Origin: Mangifera indica
Taxonomy: Eukaryota; Streptophyta; Magnoliopsida; Sapindales; Anacardiaceae
NCBI RefSeq assembly: GCF_011075055.1
Contig: NW_025401106.1
Location: 310,001 to 374,000 of the forward strand
Direction: 5' to 3'
Length of the DNA stretch: 64,000 nt
Made by a program: the position numbers and the translations under genes. A model generated the notes under the pieces. That model was given only the letters and a program-made list of their open reading frames with translations, did not search any database and was not told where the DNA came from. Below are positions 35,962 through 46,774 of the stretch, in pieces; the stretch's first letter is position 1, and every line of letters begins with the position of its first letter.

Positions 35962-37958
35962 AAATGATAAACCTGTGGCCAACTCAGTAGCACCAGAAGT
36001 AACAGCCAGAAAAATGAACCAGTTCAGTTCCTCAGATATGTGCATGCAGAAAATATGAACGATCAGGTTCAGTTCGTTCTGTGACCTGTATCATACTTGA
36101 ATAAGAGTGATAAATTGTCTTGGTAGCCTTGTCTTCTTTGCCGGACCTCTCTCCGGAATTTTCTTGGTAAGTTATGACACCACACGATGCCAGCTTTTGG
36201 TTATGTGGCCTTGAATGAATTCAGTTTTATGAGTATCCAGTGATTGAAGGAAAAGAAAAGAGAACGATAAGAATGAATTCAAGTTTACACATGATCAGCA
36301 ATAAAATATCATATTACTATTTAACCCAACAAAGAGAAGAATGATAAAAACTGAAAGAATGATACTATACATACCTATTTTAGATATATAAATGAATACA
36401 TATTTATATATGTCATCAAATGGTTGGGTATTTTATCTTTAATTTAAAATTAGTAATCACGTGATGACATATATAAATATGTATTAATGTATATCTAAAA
36501 TGGGTATACATTGTTTTATTGAAACTAAAAAGACAGTTCGAATTTTCTACTTGGTAAAATAATATTTCTTAATTATCATTTTAAATGTTGTCATATATGG
36601 CTGGGAAATCTCATCCTCCCTCGTTTTTGTCTACCAACATTAACATTAGTGCGGGTAAATCAGACCTTTTAGTTGCCACTCTCTAATTTAAAAGCAAAAT
36701 ATTTATGAAGATAACATAAAATAAATCAAAATCTTAGAATTTCCAGCAAGAATTGCAACAAATTATAGTTATTAGTATTTTACGATGTATGATGTGTATT
36801 ATATAATATTATATGATATAGATAAAAAATTTCATGTATCTTAAGAAGTATCAAATTAGTAAGACATAGTAAACGTATTTGAAATTTTCTAAATTTTTAA
36901 AAAGTGTTTATAATATTTTTTAAAATAATATGTTATGATACAATATATAATATAAAAAATTAGATTTTTTTTATATATGATATGTGATTCGATTATCTTG
37001 TGACAAATGTTTACCACTTAACTGCAAGATTTGTTAACATAAATAAATAAATATAAAGAAGCCTCATTGTTTATTAATTTTCGATGTTAATGCTATACCT
37101 TGCGTAGTTGGATGATTAACGGACAACCGCCCTCTTTAAAAACAAATGCGCCGTTTAATTTCTCCGTTATGTTTCCCTTCAAGCGTCATAACTGTTATAT
37201 GTTTGTATAATATTTCTTCTTCACAAAACAAAGTCAAACATTCAGCAATAAACAATTTTAAGGTTTCTGTCCTCTTTCTCTCTGAATTTGCATGCTTCTG
37301 TTTTTTTTTCTCTGCTCATATTCAAAGTTCCTGTAATCGTTCATTGTTAATGGTGATATATATAAATATGTGATATTTGTAATGACATAAACAGAAATAT
37401 ACAGAGCTCTGAAATTTTGTGCCTCTAATTCATCAAAAACTAGTAACCAAGAAAATCACTTTTGACCACGCCTGTACTTTATTCTTCATCTTCTGCATGT
37501 CGCCTTTATGTATATATTTTATCATGCTCTGCGCAGAAAACAGAGCATACAAGAGAAATATCAGAGTTGAGATTTTTTTTTTTTGAGTCATTGAAAACAA
37601 ATAAATTAACTAAAAATTAATGTTCCAATCTGTTCTTTTTTGGGTTTAATTATATATGTCACGATCCATTATACATTTTTCTGTTTTCCTTCTCCTTTTC
37701 CCTTGTCCTTATTCAGATTATTAGACTGCTTTACTTGCACTTCAAGTTTCACCATTGCCTTTTCATATAAAATGTCTTGTTGTTTGCCCTGTTCCCCTAT
37801 CCCTGTAGAAGTAGAAGCCTGCAAGTATACAACTGATACAAAGAACAGAGGAAGATTTTTTTTTTTGGCATGTATTAATTACTGGAAACATAAGTTTACT
37901 GAATTTTATCACCGATTTACAGGTTTCATAATATTGGAATAATTAAAGAGAAATTCAG
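35962..37958. other. Intergenic region between the TPR gene and GEX1
   Basis: It holds the 3' UTR of the TPR gene and the promoter side of GEX1. A short inverted-repeat MITE sits at 36365-36512. The remainder is very AT-rich with no gene; the short frames at 37146-37373 and 37640-37942 have no family features. Confidence 0.6.
36365..36512. mobile_element. Short foldback MITE, copy 1 of 3
   Basis: Arms of about 50 bp (36365-36418 and 36463-36512) are near-perfect inverted repeats sharing TACATATTTATATATGTCAT. The spacer contains TTTAATTTAAAATTA. Related copies lie at 43992-44160 and 53651-53820. Confidence 0.65.
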
Positions 37959-40127
37959 ATGGGTTGTCCTCCTTATCTTCTGTTTCTGTTAATTTTATCA
38001 TTTATTTCACCAAAAAGCCATTCATGGGGTTTGTTTTCTTCTAGCACTTCTGCAGAGAAAACTCAAGCCAATGATTTCCCTTCACAGGCAAAAGATAATT
38101 CCAATGGTTTTGTTGCTGAATTCTCTATAAAGGGTGTTGATAATGTGAAGGGAAAGCAGCTTGTTGAAGAAGCGAAAGGCAAATTAGTTGGCTCGAACAC
38201 TTGTTGGAGAAATGCTTATAGACATATCTTCGCCGGCTGCTCGGAGATTATTGCCATTGAAAAGAAAAGGTCTAGATTTTCTTGGCATCTCAGTGATTGC
38301 TTTCAAAAGGACTCCGGGAGACCTCCATTTCCATATTGTGATCCAAATTCTGCCATGGTTAATTGCCTGAAGAAATTAGATGATGAGGAGCACAAGACTT
38401 ATCTTGCATTCTTATTGGAAACTAATTCCATTTGCTACCAGTTACAGTTGAGTGCAATTCTTTTACTTGATTGAATTTAGAATTTTTTACTGCTTAGAAA
38501 CAAAGATTGACAAGTTTTGTTCCTGTTTTTTGCCAGGGCTCATGCATTTCAGCATGAAACTGAGAGATTGGTGAATGACCTTAAACGTTCTGCAGAATAT
38601 ACAGAAAACAAGCTGGAAATCATAGAAGAGAAATCTGATACACTGTTGCAGAGTTCCGACAAGATATATGAGTCGTTGGATTCCATTGATAACCGAGTTC
38701 AAAGCGTAGCTCAAACGACAAAAGGTGTACAAGATTGTGTTGATGTTTTGTCAAGGCATTCGGAAGCTGTTTATCAGCAATCTACGAAAATTGCATCTTC
38801 TCAAGCGGAGCTACAAGAAGGACAAGTCAGAATGAAGGAAAAGTTTCATGAAGGGATGGCATTGCTTCATGATGCTTACAAAGTTTTGGGTGAAGAATTT
38901 GGAACCTTAAGAGACGAGGCTATTGGAATCGAGCAAGAGATCAGCAAAGTTGGAGATGCAATATTTTCCAGGATGGAAAATCTACAGAACAAAGCTGATG
39001 ATATTGGGAGCATGGCGGGAGTTTGTTTAGATAAGCAACAACTACTTCTTCAGGGTCAATCCACAGAACTTGATGGCCTTCAATTTCTTACCAAATTTCA
39101 ATCTGAAGCACTTGAAGAAAGCAGGTAAACTGGGGGGAAAAACACCTGATTTAGTATATAATCAACAAAGCAAATATCTTTAACTAAACATTTCTTGGTT
39201 GATGATTACAGGAAGAAACTGCAAGAATTAGCTGATTATGGGCATAAACAACAGGAAAAGCTTTTAAAAAGACAAGCACAGCTTCAGGAAGTTCATGATC
39301 ACCTGGTTGAGAACTCAGAATCGCTATTGGCAGCTCAGGTTTGTGTTTCCTATAAGCCTTATGACTCTTAATCGGAGTTTCGGATTAGTATTGAAACTCC
39401 ATTACCCTTTTGCAGGAATCTTTTGAATCAAAGCAAGCTAGCATGTTCATTGCTCTAGATAGGCTATCTGCTTTGCAGAAAACCATGTTGTTGGAGTCTC
39501 GAATAATCAAGTCTCTCTTCATCTACTCTATGACTATTTTTATCATCTACATGTTCACCAGTGCAAAGCAAACCTACACCATCAGGCACAGGTTATACAT
39601 GGGTATGCACATTATTATCTGTTTTTTATTATTGTGTATCTGTTTAAGTTTTCAGTTGTAGAATTCATATTTGTTTTCAACAGGGCTGTGCGTTACATTC
39701 TTGATTGAAGTGGCAATAGTTCGATTCACAACAAATGAAATTGAGCAACAAACATGGATGATAAATTTAGTTAGATCGCTTTTTCTGATTCTGTCAGCAT
39801 TGCAGCTTCTACATGCCATTTTTACCTACATGTATGAGCAATGAAGAATTCAGAAGGGTTTTGTATTAATAAATTTATTTGTTAATAGATTCTAGAACTG
39901 ATAAAAGAATGGTTCGTTTGTTGCGCAGAGACTATGAATACTTGAATCATCAGATGCTACAAACCTTGCTTGAGAAAGTTAATGGCTTGCAAAGAAACAA
40001 AGAGCTGGCATGGGAGTCTGAGTCGGAGAGTGATGTAGATTGGCCTTCATGGATGCATAGAGAATTGCAAGAGGAAATAGATGATTTTGAAGATCCCAAC
40101 CATTTGATTTCGGATGGAAAACAGTGA
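37959..40127 (+). CDS. GEX1: GAMETE EXPRESSED 1 (GEX1), KAR5/Brambleberry-type nuclear fusion protein, 6 exons, 578 residues
   Basis: Coding exons: 37959-38446, 38537-39124, 39212-39338, 39416-39602, 39684-39831, 39929-40127, in frame for 1,737 nt. Residues 1-22 form a signal peptide. A cysteine-rich domain holds Cys82, 94, 114, 127, 136 and 159, as in the KAR5/GEX1/Brambleberry family. Residues about 163-400 are a long Glu/Lys/Gln-rich coiled coil. Hydrophobic segments lie near 434-450, 465-478 and 493-511, then an acidic tail containing D-Y-E-Y-L-N-H-Q-M-L. Known family members sit in the nuclear envelope and act in nuclear fusion and gametophyte and embryo development. The length is close to the roughly 590 residues of the Arabidopsis protein. 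The start is the first ATG giving a signal peptide. The exon 5/6 junction is the least certain. No frame breaks, so it appears functional. Confidence 0.93.
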
Positions 40128-40359
40128 TTAATCTTCTGTAGAAATGAGATTAGCTATTGTATTTAGACTTTTGTTTATCTCATTCATGTACTAGATCAAT
40201 TTACTTGAAATGCAGAAGCAGTTCAATACTAATTCATAGAGTTTCTTACATATATATAAACTCATTTTGTCTGTAGAATACAAGATCAGGATTTGCAGGT
40301 GTTTTCAGGAAATGGACTTGTGTGGCTCATAAAACCTACAAGCTGCAATTAGGAGCTAG

Positions 40360-40779
40360 TTATTTTGGCTCATTAGTCTTTGAACATGAAGCAATCCCTG
40401 CTTGATTATATGAACTCTCCCAATTCTTTCCATCATAAACCTTAATCTCAACATGGGACAGGGTTCCTGGGTCTATGCACCTGTATGTAACTGCAATTCC
40501 ATCTGGATTTGATCGTGGAATATAGAATGAAGTGATGCCACAGACCTTACAGAATATGTGCTTTGCTGTATGAGTGCCAAAAGTGTATGTCGTAAGAAAC
40601 TCTTTGGAATCTCCCAAAAGCTCAAATCTTTGAGAAGGAACGATGAAGTGAACATTGGCTCTCATTGAGCAGTCAGAACAGTTGCACTTCCACGCTATAA
40701 CACTACTTGGTGCTTGGACTCGCCATCTTACTCTTCCACAGTGGCATCCGCCATTATGCACAATTAAGTCTTCATCCAT
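40360..40779 (-). CDS. GFA/CENP-V family zinc protein, copy 1, 139 residues
   Basis: An intact frame of the glutathione-dependent formaldehyde-activating (GFA) / centromere protein V fold. Predicted zinc ligands are Cys12 and Cys14 (G-G-C-H-C-G), Cys32, Cys34 and Cys37 (K-C-N-C-S-D-C), and Cys77 and Cys80 (F-C-K-V-C-G). The family signature S-F-Y-I-P-R-S-N-P-D-G is at 84-94. Plant members are often annotated 'carbon-sulfur lyase', but the true substrate is unknown. The coding part is one exon. A likely 5' UTR intron runs 42042 to 40811 on the minus strand (donor CTGAG/GTAAAA, acceptor TTGCAG) with the leader exon just above 42043. The stop lies 232 bp from the GEX1 stop, so the genes converge. 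It belongs to a segmental duplication with 54979-55398 and keeps all ligands, so it is the likely functional copy. Confidence 0.9.
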   Translation of the reverse strand: MDEDLIVHNGGCHCGRVRWRVQAPSSVIAWKCNCSDCSMRANVHFIVPSQRFELLGDSKEFLTTYTFGTHTAKHIFCKVCGITSFYIPRSNPDGIAVTYRCIDPGTLSHVEIKVYDGKNWESSYNQAGIASCSKTNEPK

Positions 40780-40910
40780 TCCAGTACAAATATTCAGCAG
40801 TGCAAGCTAACTGCAATAAGTTATATAACAAATGTTATTTCCATATGCATACGTTGCAGTCGCCAAATAAATGAAAAACACCATTTTGACATGCCAAGTA
40901 GCTAGGAGAA

Positions 40911-41690
40911 CTCTTCAAGTCTCTGCCAGAGCCAAAACACGAAACTTTTGTTTGCAAATGCATAACCACAATTCTGTGTCAATTGCCTTACATAGACTAT
41001 GGTGCTAAATGTAGAGAATCTTGGTATCATATTGATTTGCTGGGCTGTCAACTAAACTGTGGTGCTTGGACAGAAAATTTTCTTTTTAAACTCCCTAAAT
41101 AACTTAAAACAAAATAAATAAATAAATTGATTTCTAAAAGACGTAGTAGCTCACTTTTAAAAAATGTGAGTGGAAAAAAATGGTAAAATATAGAGAGAAA
41201 AGAAGAGAAATTGGCAATCTAAAAACTGTATAGAGTACAGTGGCTTATATAATGTTTAGCAAATATAATGTTGGGCAGGTTTTAAAACATTTTTATTTAA
41301 AATTCAAACAAAAAAAATTAAGAAATTGTGCAAAAGAAAACATCCATTTATAGAGGGTTAAAGGAGTTAAAAACGAAGGAGACAGGGATATAAATATATT
41401 CTTTTGTTATTTTTGAAGCCAATATAGAACCTAATCACCATTGTTAATGCATCAACTTGCTTTCCCAACAAACATAAGTTCATATTTAGTCAGGATTTTG
41501 AAACCAATGATCCCCAAATATTTGCCCTGTTATTATAAGCTCAGGAAGTGTTTCTACTAGTAAGGGGTTTTAACTCAAAAACCTATCTAATGCCCTTTGA
41601 CCCTTTATGTAAGCAATTTATTAATGTAAAATTGGCAAAACAACATAAAGTCCTCAGGCAAGATCACGCATACAAATTGAAATAATCTGT
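40911..41690. other. Noncoding block inside the upstream intron of GFA copy 1
   Basis: 40915-41410 resembles 61995-63155 (minus a later insertion there), and its left end resembles 42105-42215 (GAGTCTCCACTAGAG against AAGTCTCTGCCAGAG). The corresponding position is absent from the second GFA copy, so the block appears inserted or locally duplicated. 41410-41690 shows nothing recognisable. Confidence 0.55.
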
Positions 41691-42472
41691 GTATCTCTGA
41701 AAAGACCTTTGTCTTCTTTTTCAGAGTTACTTCTAATACTTTGACTACCTGGGACCGAGTCAAGGCCCATCTCCAAATTGCACTAAATCCTCTCCACAAG
41801 TAATGGCTAAACTTAAACCTAACTGATATACTTTTCAGAAATAGAAGCTTACGCTCAGGGTTCGAAAGAGAAGCAGAAATCAAGCTACATCTATTCAGCC
41901 CCATCACAACTACATTCATAAGTGATGAGATAAGGTGCGCTTCACAATCTAAAAAAGAATTGAAACCCAGATCTTGGATTGAAAAGACAAGTTGAATAGA
42001 TACCGCAGAGGAAGAAATTAGTAATAAAGATTAGAGTTTTACCTCAGAACTAAGCAAATTGAGGCCCCGAACGAAATAGCAGAAGAGCCGGCTTTCCTTT
42101 CAATTTTTCGAGTCTCCACTAGAGTCCAAACATGAAACACTTGTCAGTAAATGCATATCTGCAATGCTATTTGTCAAGTACCCTACATTTACATAGACTA
42201 TGATGCTGAATGTTGTATATTCTTTGCCGGTCATTGATTATACACAGGATAGTGGATATTTTTTATCCTAATTTAGGTTCGGTTATATATTTATATTATA
42301 TTTCTTATATTTTAAATATTTTTATTATTTTATATGTTAAAATACTTAAATCAGCCTTATTTTCAATTTTAAAAAATTAGATAACACAATATTATTCTCT
42401 TTATATATTATAGAGAGAAAACATGCGTAAATATATGATATCAATATTTGAATTAAGGGTTATATATATAGT

Positions 42473-42581
42473 AGATAAAATCAAGTAAATTTAAAATTTT
42501 TTAAATTAAATTACATTTGAATTTAAACTTTTAAAGTTTAAATTCAATTAAAAAAAATTTAAACTCACTTAATTTTATCTC
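42473..42581. repeat. AT-rich foldback (inverted repeat about 109 bp)
   Basis: The left arm starts AGATAAAATCAAGT and the reverse complement of the right end reads AGATAAAATTAAGT. Arms of about 50 bp pair with scattered mismatches around a centre near TTTAAACTTTTAAAG. It may be a MITE, but a target duplication is not clear. Confidence 0.6.
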
Positions 42582-43991
42582 CCTAAATTTTGGTTGACAT
42601 TAATCTAATATTGAAGTAGAACATGTAAAAAATAATCTGATAATTGAAGCCTCTCTCATCCTTGAAGAGCATGTAGCATGAGGCCTTAGCGTGAAGAATC
42701 TTGGCGATATATATAATACATATAAAATATATATGAACATTGCAAAGAACATATTCTTATTTTTCTACAAAACACAGAAGAAGGAATATACGAATATTTG
42801 CTTGCTTTCACGTTTTCATTCACGTGAATGTATGTAGAATACATACATATTCTACATGTTTTTGCAAATATATTCTGCAAAAATATATTTGTTTGCTTTT
42901 CTGTGAAGAGGTCCCCATATACTATAGTATAAGAGTATTATATATATAGCATAAGAGATCATCATCAACTTGCTTTCTTGTGAATGAACAAGAAGAATCC
43001 AATAGATTTTACGACATTAGAGTAAAAAAATTCAGAGGTCATTAGAGCAATACCTTAAGTGATGACCAATAGACAACTTCATTGATCATCAATTAATAAT
43101 GAAACTTCTTAGATTGACAACAGTGACGCAATGATAGGACGACAAATAAGGTATTCTATTGTTTTTTAAGAAATGAAAGTGTGAGATTTGATTAACGTTG
43201 TGGGAAGGGTGGGAAGAACAGGTCAACATTGACCCTAACCCTTAGCTTCTGAAAACTACTTTGGGTTGGCATCAACCCTTGCCTTTTGCATTTCACTTGT
43301 TAACCCTCTTGTATAATTATTAAAGTTTATTCTACAATGTTAATGATACCTAAGGCTGAAATTGAAAATATGACAATTCACACTTTTTTGGCTTTAGTTA
43401 TAAAACTTGGGTTATAATTAATTGACATTTACATAGGTTAATTCCATCCATCCTTGAGAGATTGAAATTATCAAGCAATATGGTGATTATTTAAAAAAAA
43501 TTAGAAACACCCATATGTCATTAGGAAGATAAATGAAGTAAAAAAAGGAAAAAAAAAAAATCTAACATCAAATTTAATATTTTTCACGTACAGTTTATAA
43601 CAATAAAAAATTTATTTTAAAATATAACTTTAAGACCGTTATTAATTTTGAAAAATAAAAAAGTCCATTGAATTGACAACTACAGGTTTGGAAAAAATGA
43701 ACTATAATCTGACTTAATTTTTTAGGTAAGAAAACTTAGTCAGATATTATTGATGAATAAAATAATAATTAATAATATTATACTATGCATGCATATGCAC
43801 AAGAAGCACGATATATAGGGCATGCTTACCATAAACAAAGGAAATAAGTAATTATGGTAAAAAAAATTACTAGACCTAATTAGAAATGTATACATTATAA
43901 TATTACTCTTAATTACCTTCAATAATTGAAATTATGATGGGCTTTCCTTCTGGATTATGACCAAGGAATTTTCATATGTTGTTTAAAAAAG

Positions 43992-44160
43992 AATAATATT
44001 ATGTGCATATATTTTTAGTATATAATTTAGTTATATAGATAATGTGTCATCATGTGATTTAGTATTATTTTATATTTAATTTAAAATTATCAAATTATAT
44101 AATGATACATCATTTATGTATCTAAATTATATTTTAAAAGTGTGTTCATATAATTTTATT
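43992..44160. mobile_element. Short foldback MITE, copy 2 of 3
   Basis: Inverted arms of about 60 bp, degraded, with the family's internal GTGTCATCATGTGATTTAG and TTAATTTAAAATTAT motifs. Confidence 0.55.
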
Positions 44161-44720
44161 GATTTAAAAAAAATTTCAATCCTTTCATTTTCTTGAATCA
44201 ATTGCTTACAATGACAAGCACACACAATGAGAAAATTATAGAGTTGTATGGCGAAAATTCTCTTGAATTTTCTAAAAGATTTTCTTTTCTAAATAAGTCC
44301 AAATGAATTTGAACTCTAGCATCAATGACCAATAGATCCAAGCTTAAATAAATAATTTCTTTATTATATTTGGTAGTAGTTGCAAAAATGTATGAAAATT
44401 AAACAGGTATCGTTTAAAAAATAAATGAAAAAAGGGATTTCATTGATAATTTTTGGCAAAAAATTAAAAAAATGCAAATTGATAAATAAGAAAGGAAAGG
44501 ATAAAATTAGTGTCATAGTCGATGTCAATCAGATTAATGATAATCCAGTTTATTTGATTAATCTTTTATTAATATAATAAATAAATTAATATATTTTTTA
44601 GGTATTTGTAATCAACTACTAGAAAGAGGCATACAAATTCCATAAGGTATATGGATACCAAGTGCACATGTCGTTTTGAAAAAAGATGGACACTGTGACT
44701 ATAATTATGAATAAAATAAT

Positions 44721-46250
44721 ACTTACTTAAAGAGTTATATTTCGAACAACTTGTTTTGGGTGTTTATTGGATTTGGTGAAGCCAAGGTTTAGTGTCATTT
44801 TGATACATGCGATGTTACTTCGTATGATTAACCGCAGGGATCCAATGAGAGAAATGTGGTTTAGATTAAACAGTTTTGAGTTTCGATTCAACCCTGTTGA
44901 ATTTGCGCTAATTACTAGTTTGATATTTCGGGAGGACACAGAGGTGTCTAACTACGTTGATTGTACGAAGACACCTCAATTGAGGGAGGAATACTTCTTG
45001 GGTATTAATAGGTTGTTATCCCATGAGGAGATTGAGTAAGCAGTTGGCGATCAAATTTGGGGAGACAATGACGAGGACGTTGTGAAGTTTGCAGTATTGT
45101 TTTTAGCATTTACAAGACTATTAAGGGTATACAATAGAACAAAAATACCTTATTGTTTTTTTACATTTAGCTGATAATCTAGATATATTTAGTTAGTAGC
45201 TATAATATTTTGGGATACCTAATTGCTTTCTAGATAAGTATCTCATAATCCATAAAGTTAACATTCATACTGACGATTATAAATACTAATAATAAATGTT
45301 GTACATTGTGTAATATTAGATTTACAAGACAATTCAAAATTCATTATTTTATGTCTGTCTAGAAGTAGATGATCAGGTCCCCAGTATGTTGCTCATTGAT
45401 AGATTTATTTTTTATCGTTTCATCTTTCATTTTATTAATTCATATAAAATTATTTAATGTTTCAGAAGGAGATTACAATTGTATTGCCTCTGACTAAGAT
45501 TGAGCACAACTTTGAGTGGTACATACGGGTTCTAGAGTTTATGGGAGAACAAACACTATACGCATTATTAAATGAGGAGTCTACATATTTGAATGATGAT
45601 GATGATACCCTATTGATCTAATTCGTTCTACATCTCCCACAATCTTACAATGAGTTCAAACGTTTGGGTACAAATATGGAGTGGCCCTTCATTTTTCCTA
45701 AATCAAATTAATGGTGTCTTATGTGTACAACCCGATGAATGCTTTCGGCCATAGAACAGTGTCAATAAGGTGATTTACAAACGTAAGTTGTTTAGGGTTT
45801 ACGGTTATCGATAACTATACTTATTTCTTTTCATTGGTTGGCAAGTACTCATTCTTATCAACTTCGACAACCAATACTAAGTGTGCGGCGTATTGGATAT
45901 TAATGACTGGAAGTTGTATATATAGGACTTCACCCAAAATACCATTAGCTTTGAGAGAATAAAGAAGTTGATGACGTTGTATAGGACATTGATACATCTA
46001 AAGAAGGCAAGCAATTTGTATACAATAATGGGAATCCAACCACTAGAGACTCTACCAATGCTACAATATAAGTTTGTTCATAACATGCCAAAACAAGATG
46101 TAGCAAGAAGAGACTGACATTTTTATGTTTATGTTTATAGAATACCCTACCCGAGATTGTCTATTTAACTTAAAATCCAAACATTCTAGGAAGATAAGAA
46201 GGCTCATGACCACGACCAAATTCCAAATGAGGGCCCTTAGTAAGTATTTA
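44721..46250 (+). pseudogene. DUF1985-type fragment of a Ulp1/MULE transposon
   Basis: Frame 44767-45039 and its continuation past a stop to about 45170 read E-M-W-F-R-L-N...F-R-F-N-P-V-E-F-A-L-I-T-S-L and later W-G-D-N-D-E-D-V-V-K-F-A. This matches the pattern of DUF1985, a plant domain found mostly in Mutator-like elements that also carry Ulp1-type peptidases. Further pieces appear from 45475 to about 46180 (I-V-L-P-L-T-K-I-E-H) with many stops. No peptidase catalytic motif is recognisable. It faces the minus-strand MULE transposase at 46775-49560. Confidence 0.6.
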
Positions 46251-46774
46251 GGGTTTGTTTTTTTTCTCGAGCTTTACTTAAATGACCATATTTATTAAAT
46301 TCAATTGGGATTATTAAAATGCAGGTTTTGAGAATTTCACTTAAGGTGTGGGTGGGCATGCAAATAGATTGGATTTCATTTGATTATTGTTTTGGTGATG
46401 TATTTGCATTTTCTATCATAACTTCTTTTTACAGATGATAATGCAGTTCTATTCATTCCTTAATGCTTATCATGAAATGAAATGAATTAAGAAAATATGT
46501 TAATACAAAATACATGGTGTGTGATACAGTGAAATCCAATATATATATAAAACGAACGATAATAAATAAATGTCACGTTAATTCTTTTCTGCCATTTTAA
46601 GCCATTGTCATCATGTACATGTAAGAGCCTGAAAAATAATCCATCACCAAATTAATATATTAAAATTTGGACGAAACCCAAAAGATAAATTAAACGTGCA
46701 ATATATACACATTTAAAATTATAGTATCAATCAACAAAGAAAATTAACCATAATAATATATTCGACTAGATGGG

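Larger units (their letters stand above)
40134..42215. repeat. Segmental duplication, copy 1 (GFA gene and upstream region)
   Basis: Homology with 54745-55878 and 61905-63155 runs from the GEX1 stop codon region through the GFA gene, its 5' UTR intron and leader. Coding similarity is very high (128 of 139 residues identical by my count). Confidence 0.8.
42216..44720. other. AT-rich spacer with foldback elements
   Basis: No gene seen. It contains a palindromic foldback at 42473-42581, a perfect 12-bp palindrome with a CACGTG core at 42818-42829, and MITE copy 2 at 43992-44160. Short frames here are chance. Confidence 0.55.

Noticed and set aside
37640..37942. 100-codon frame just upstream of GEX1
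   Set aside because: It lies in the GEX1 promoter/leader, has no protein features, and the GEX1 signal peptide begins at the later ATG.
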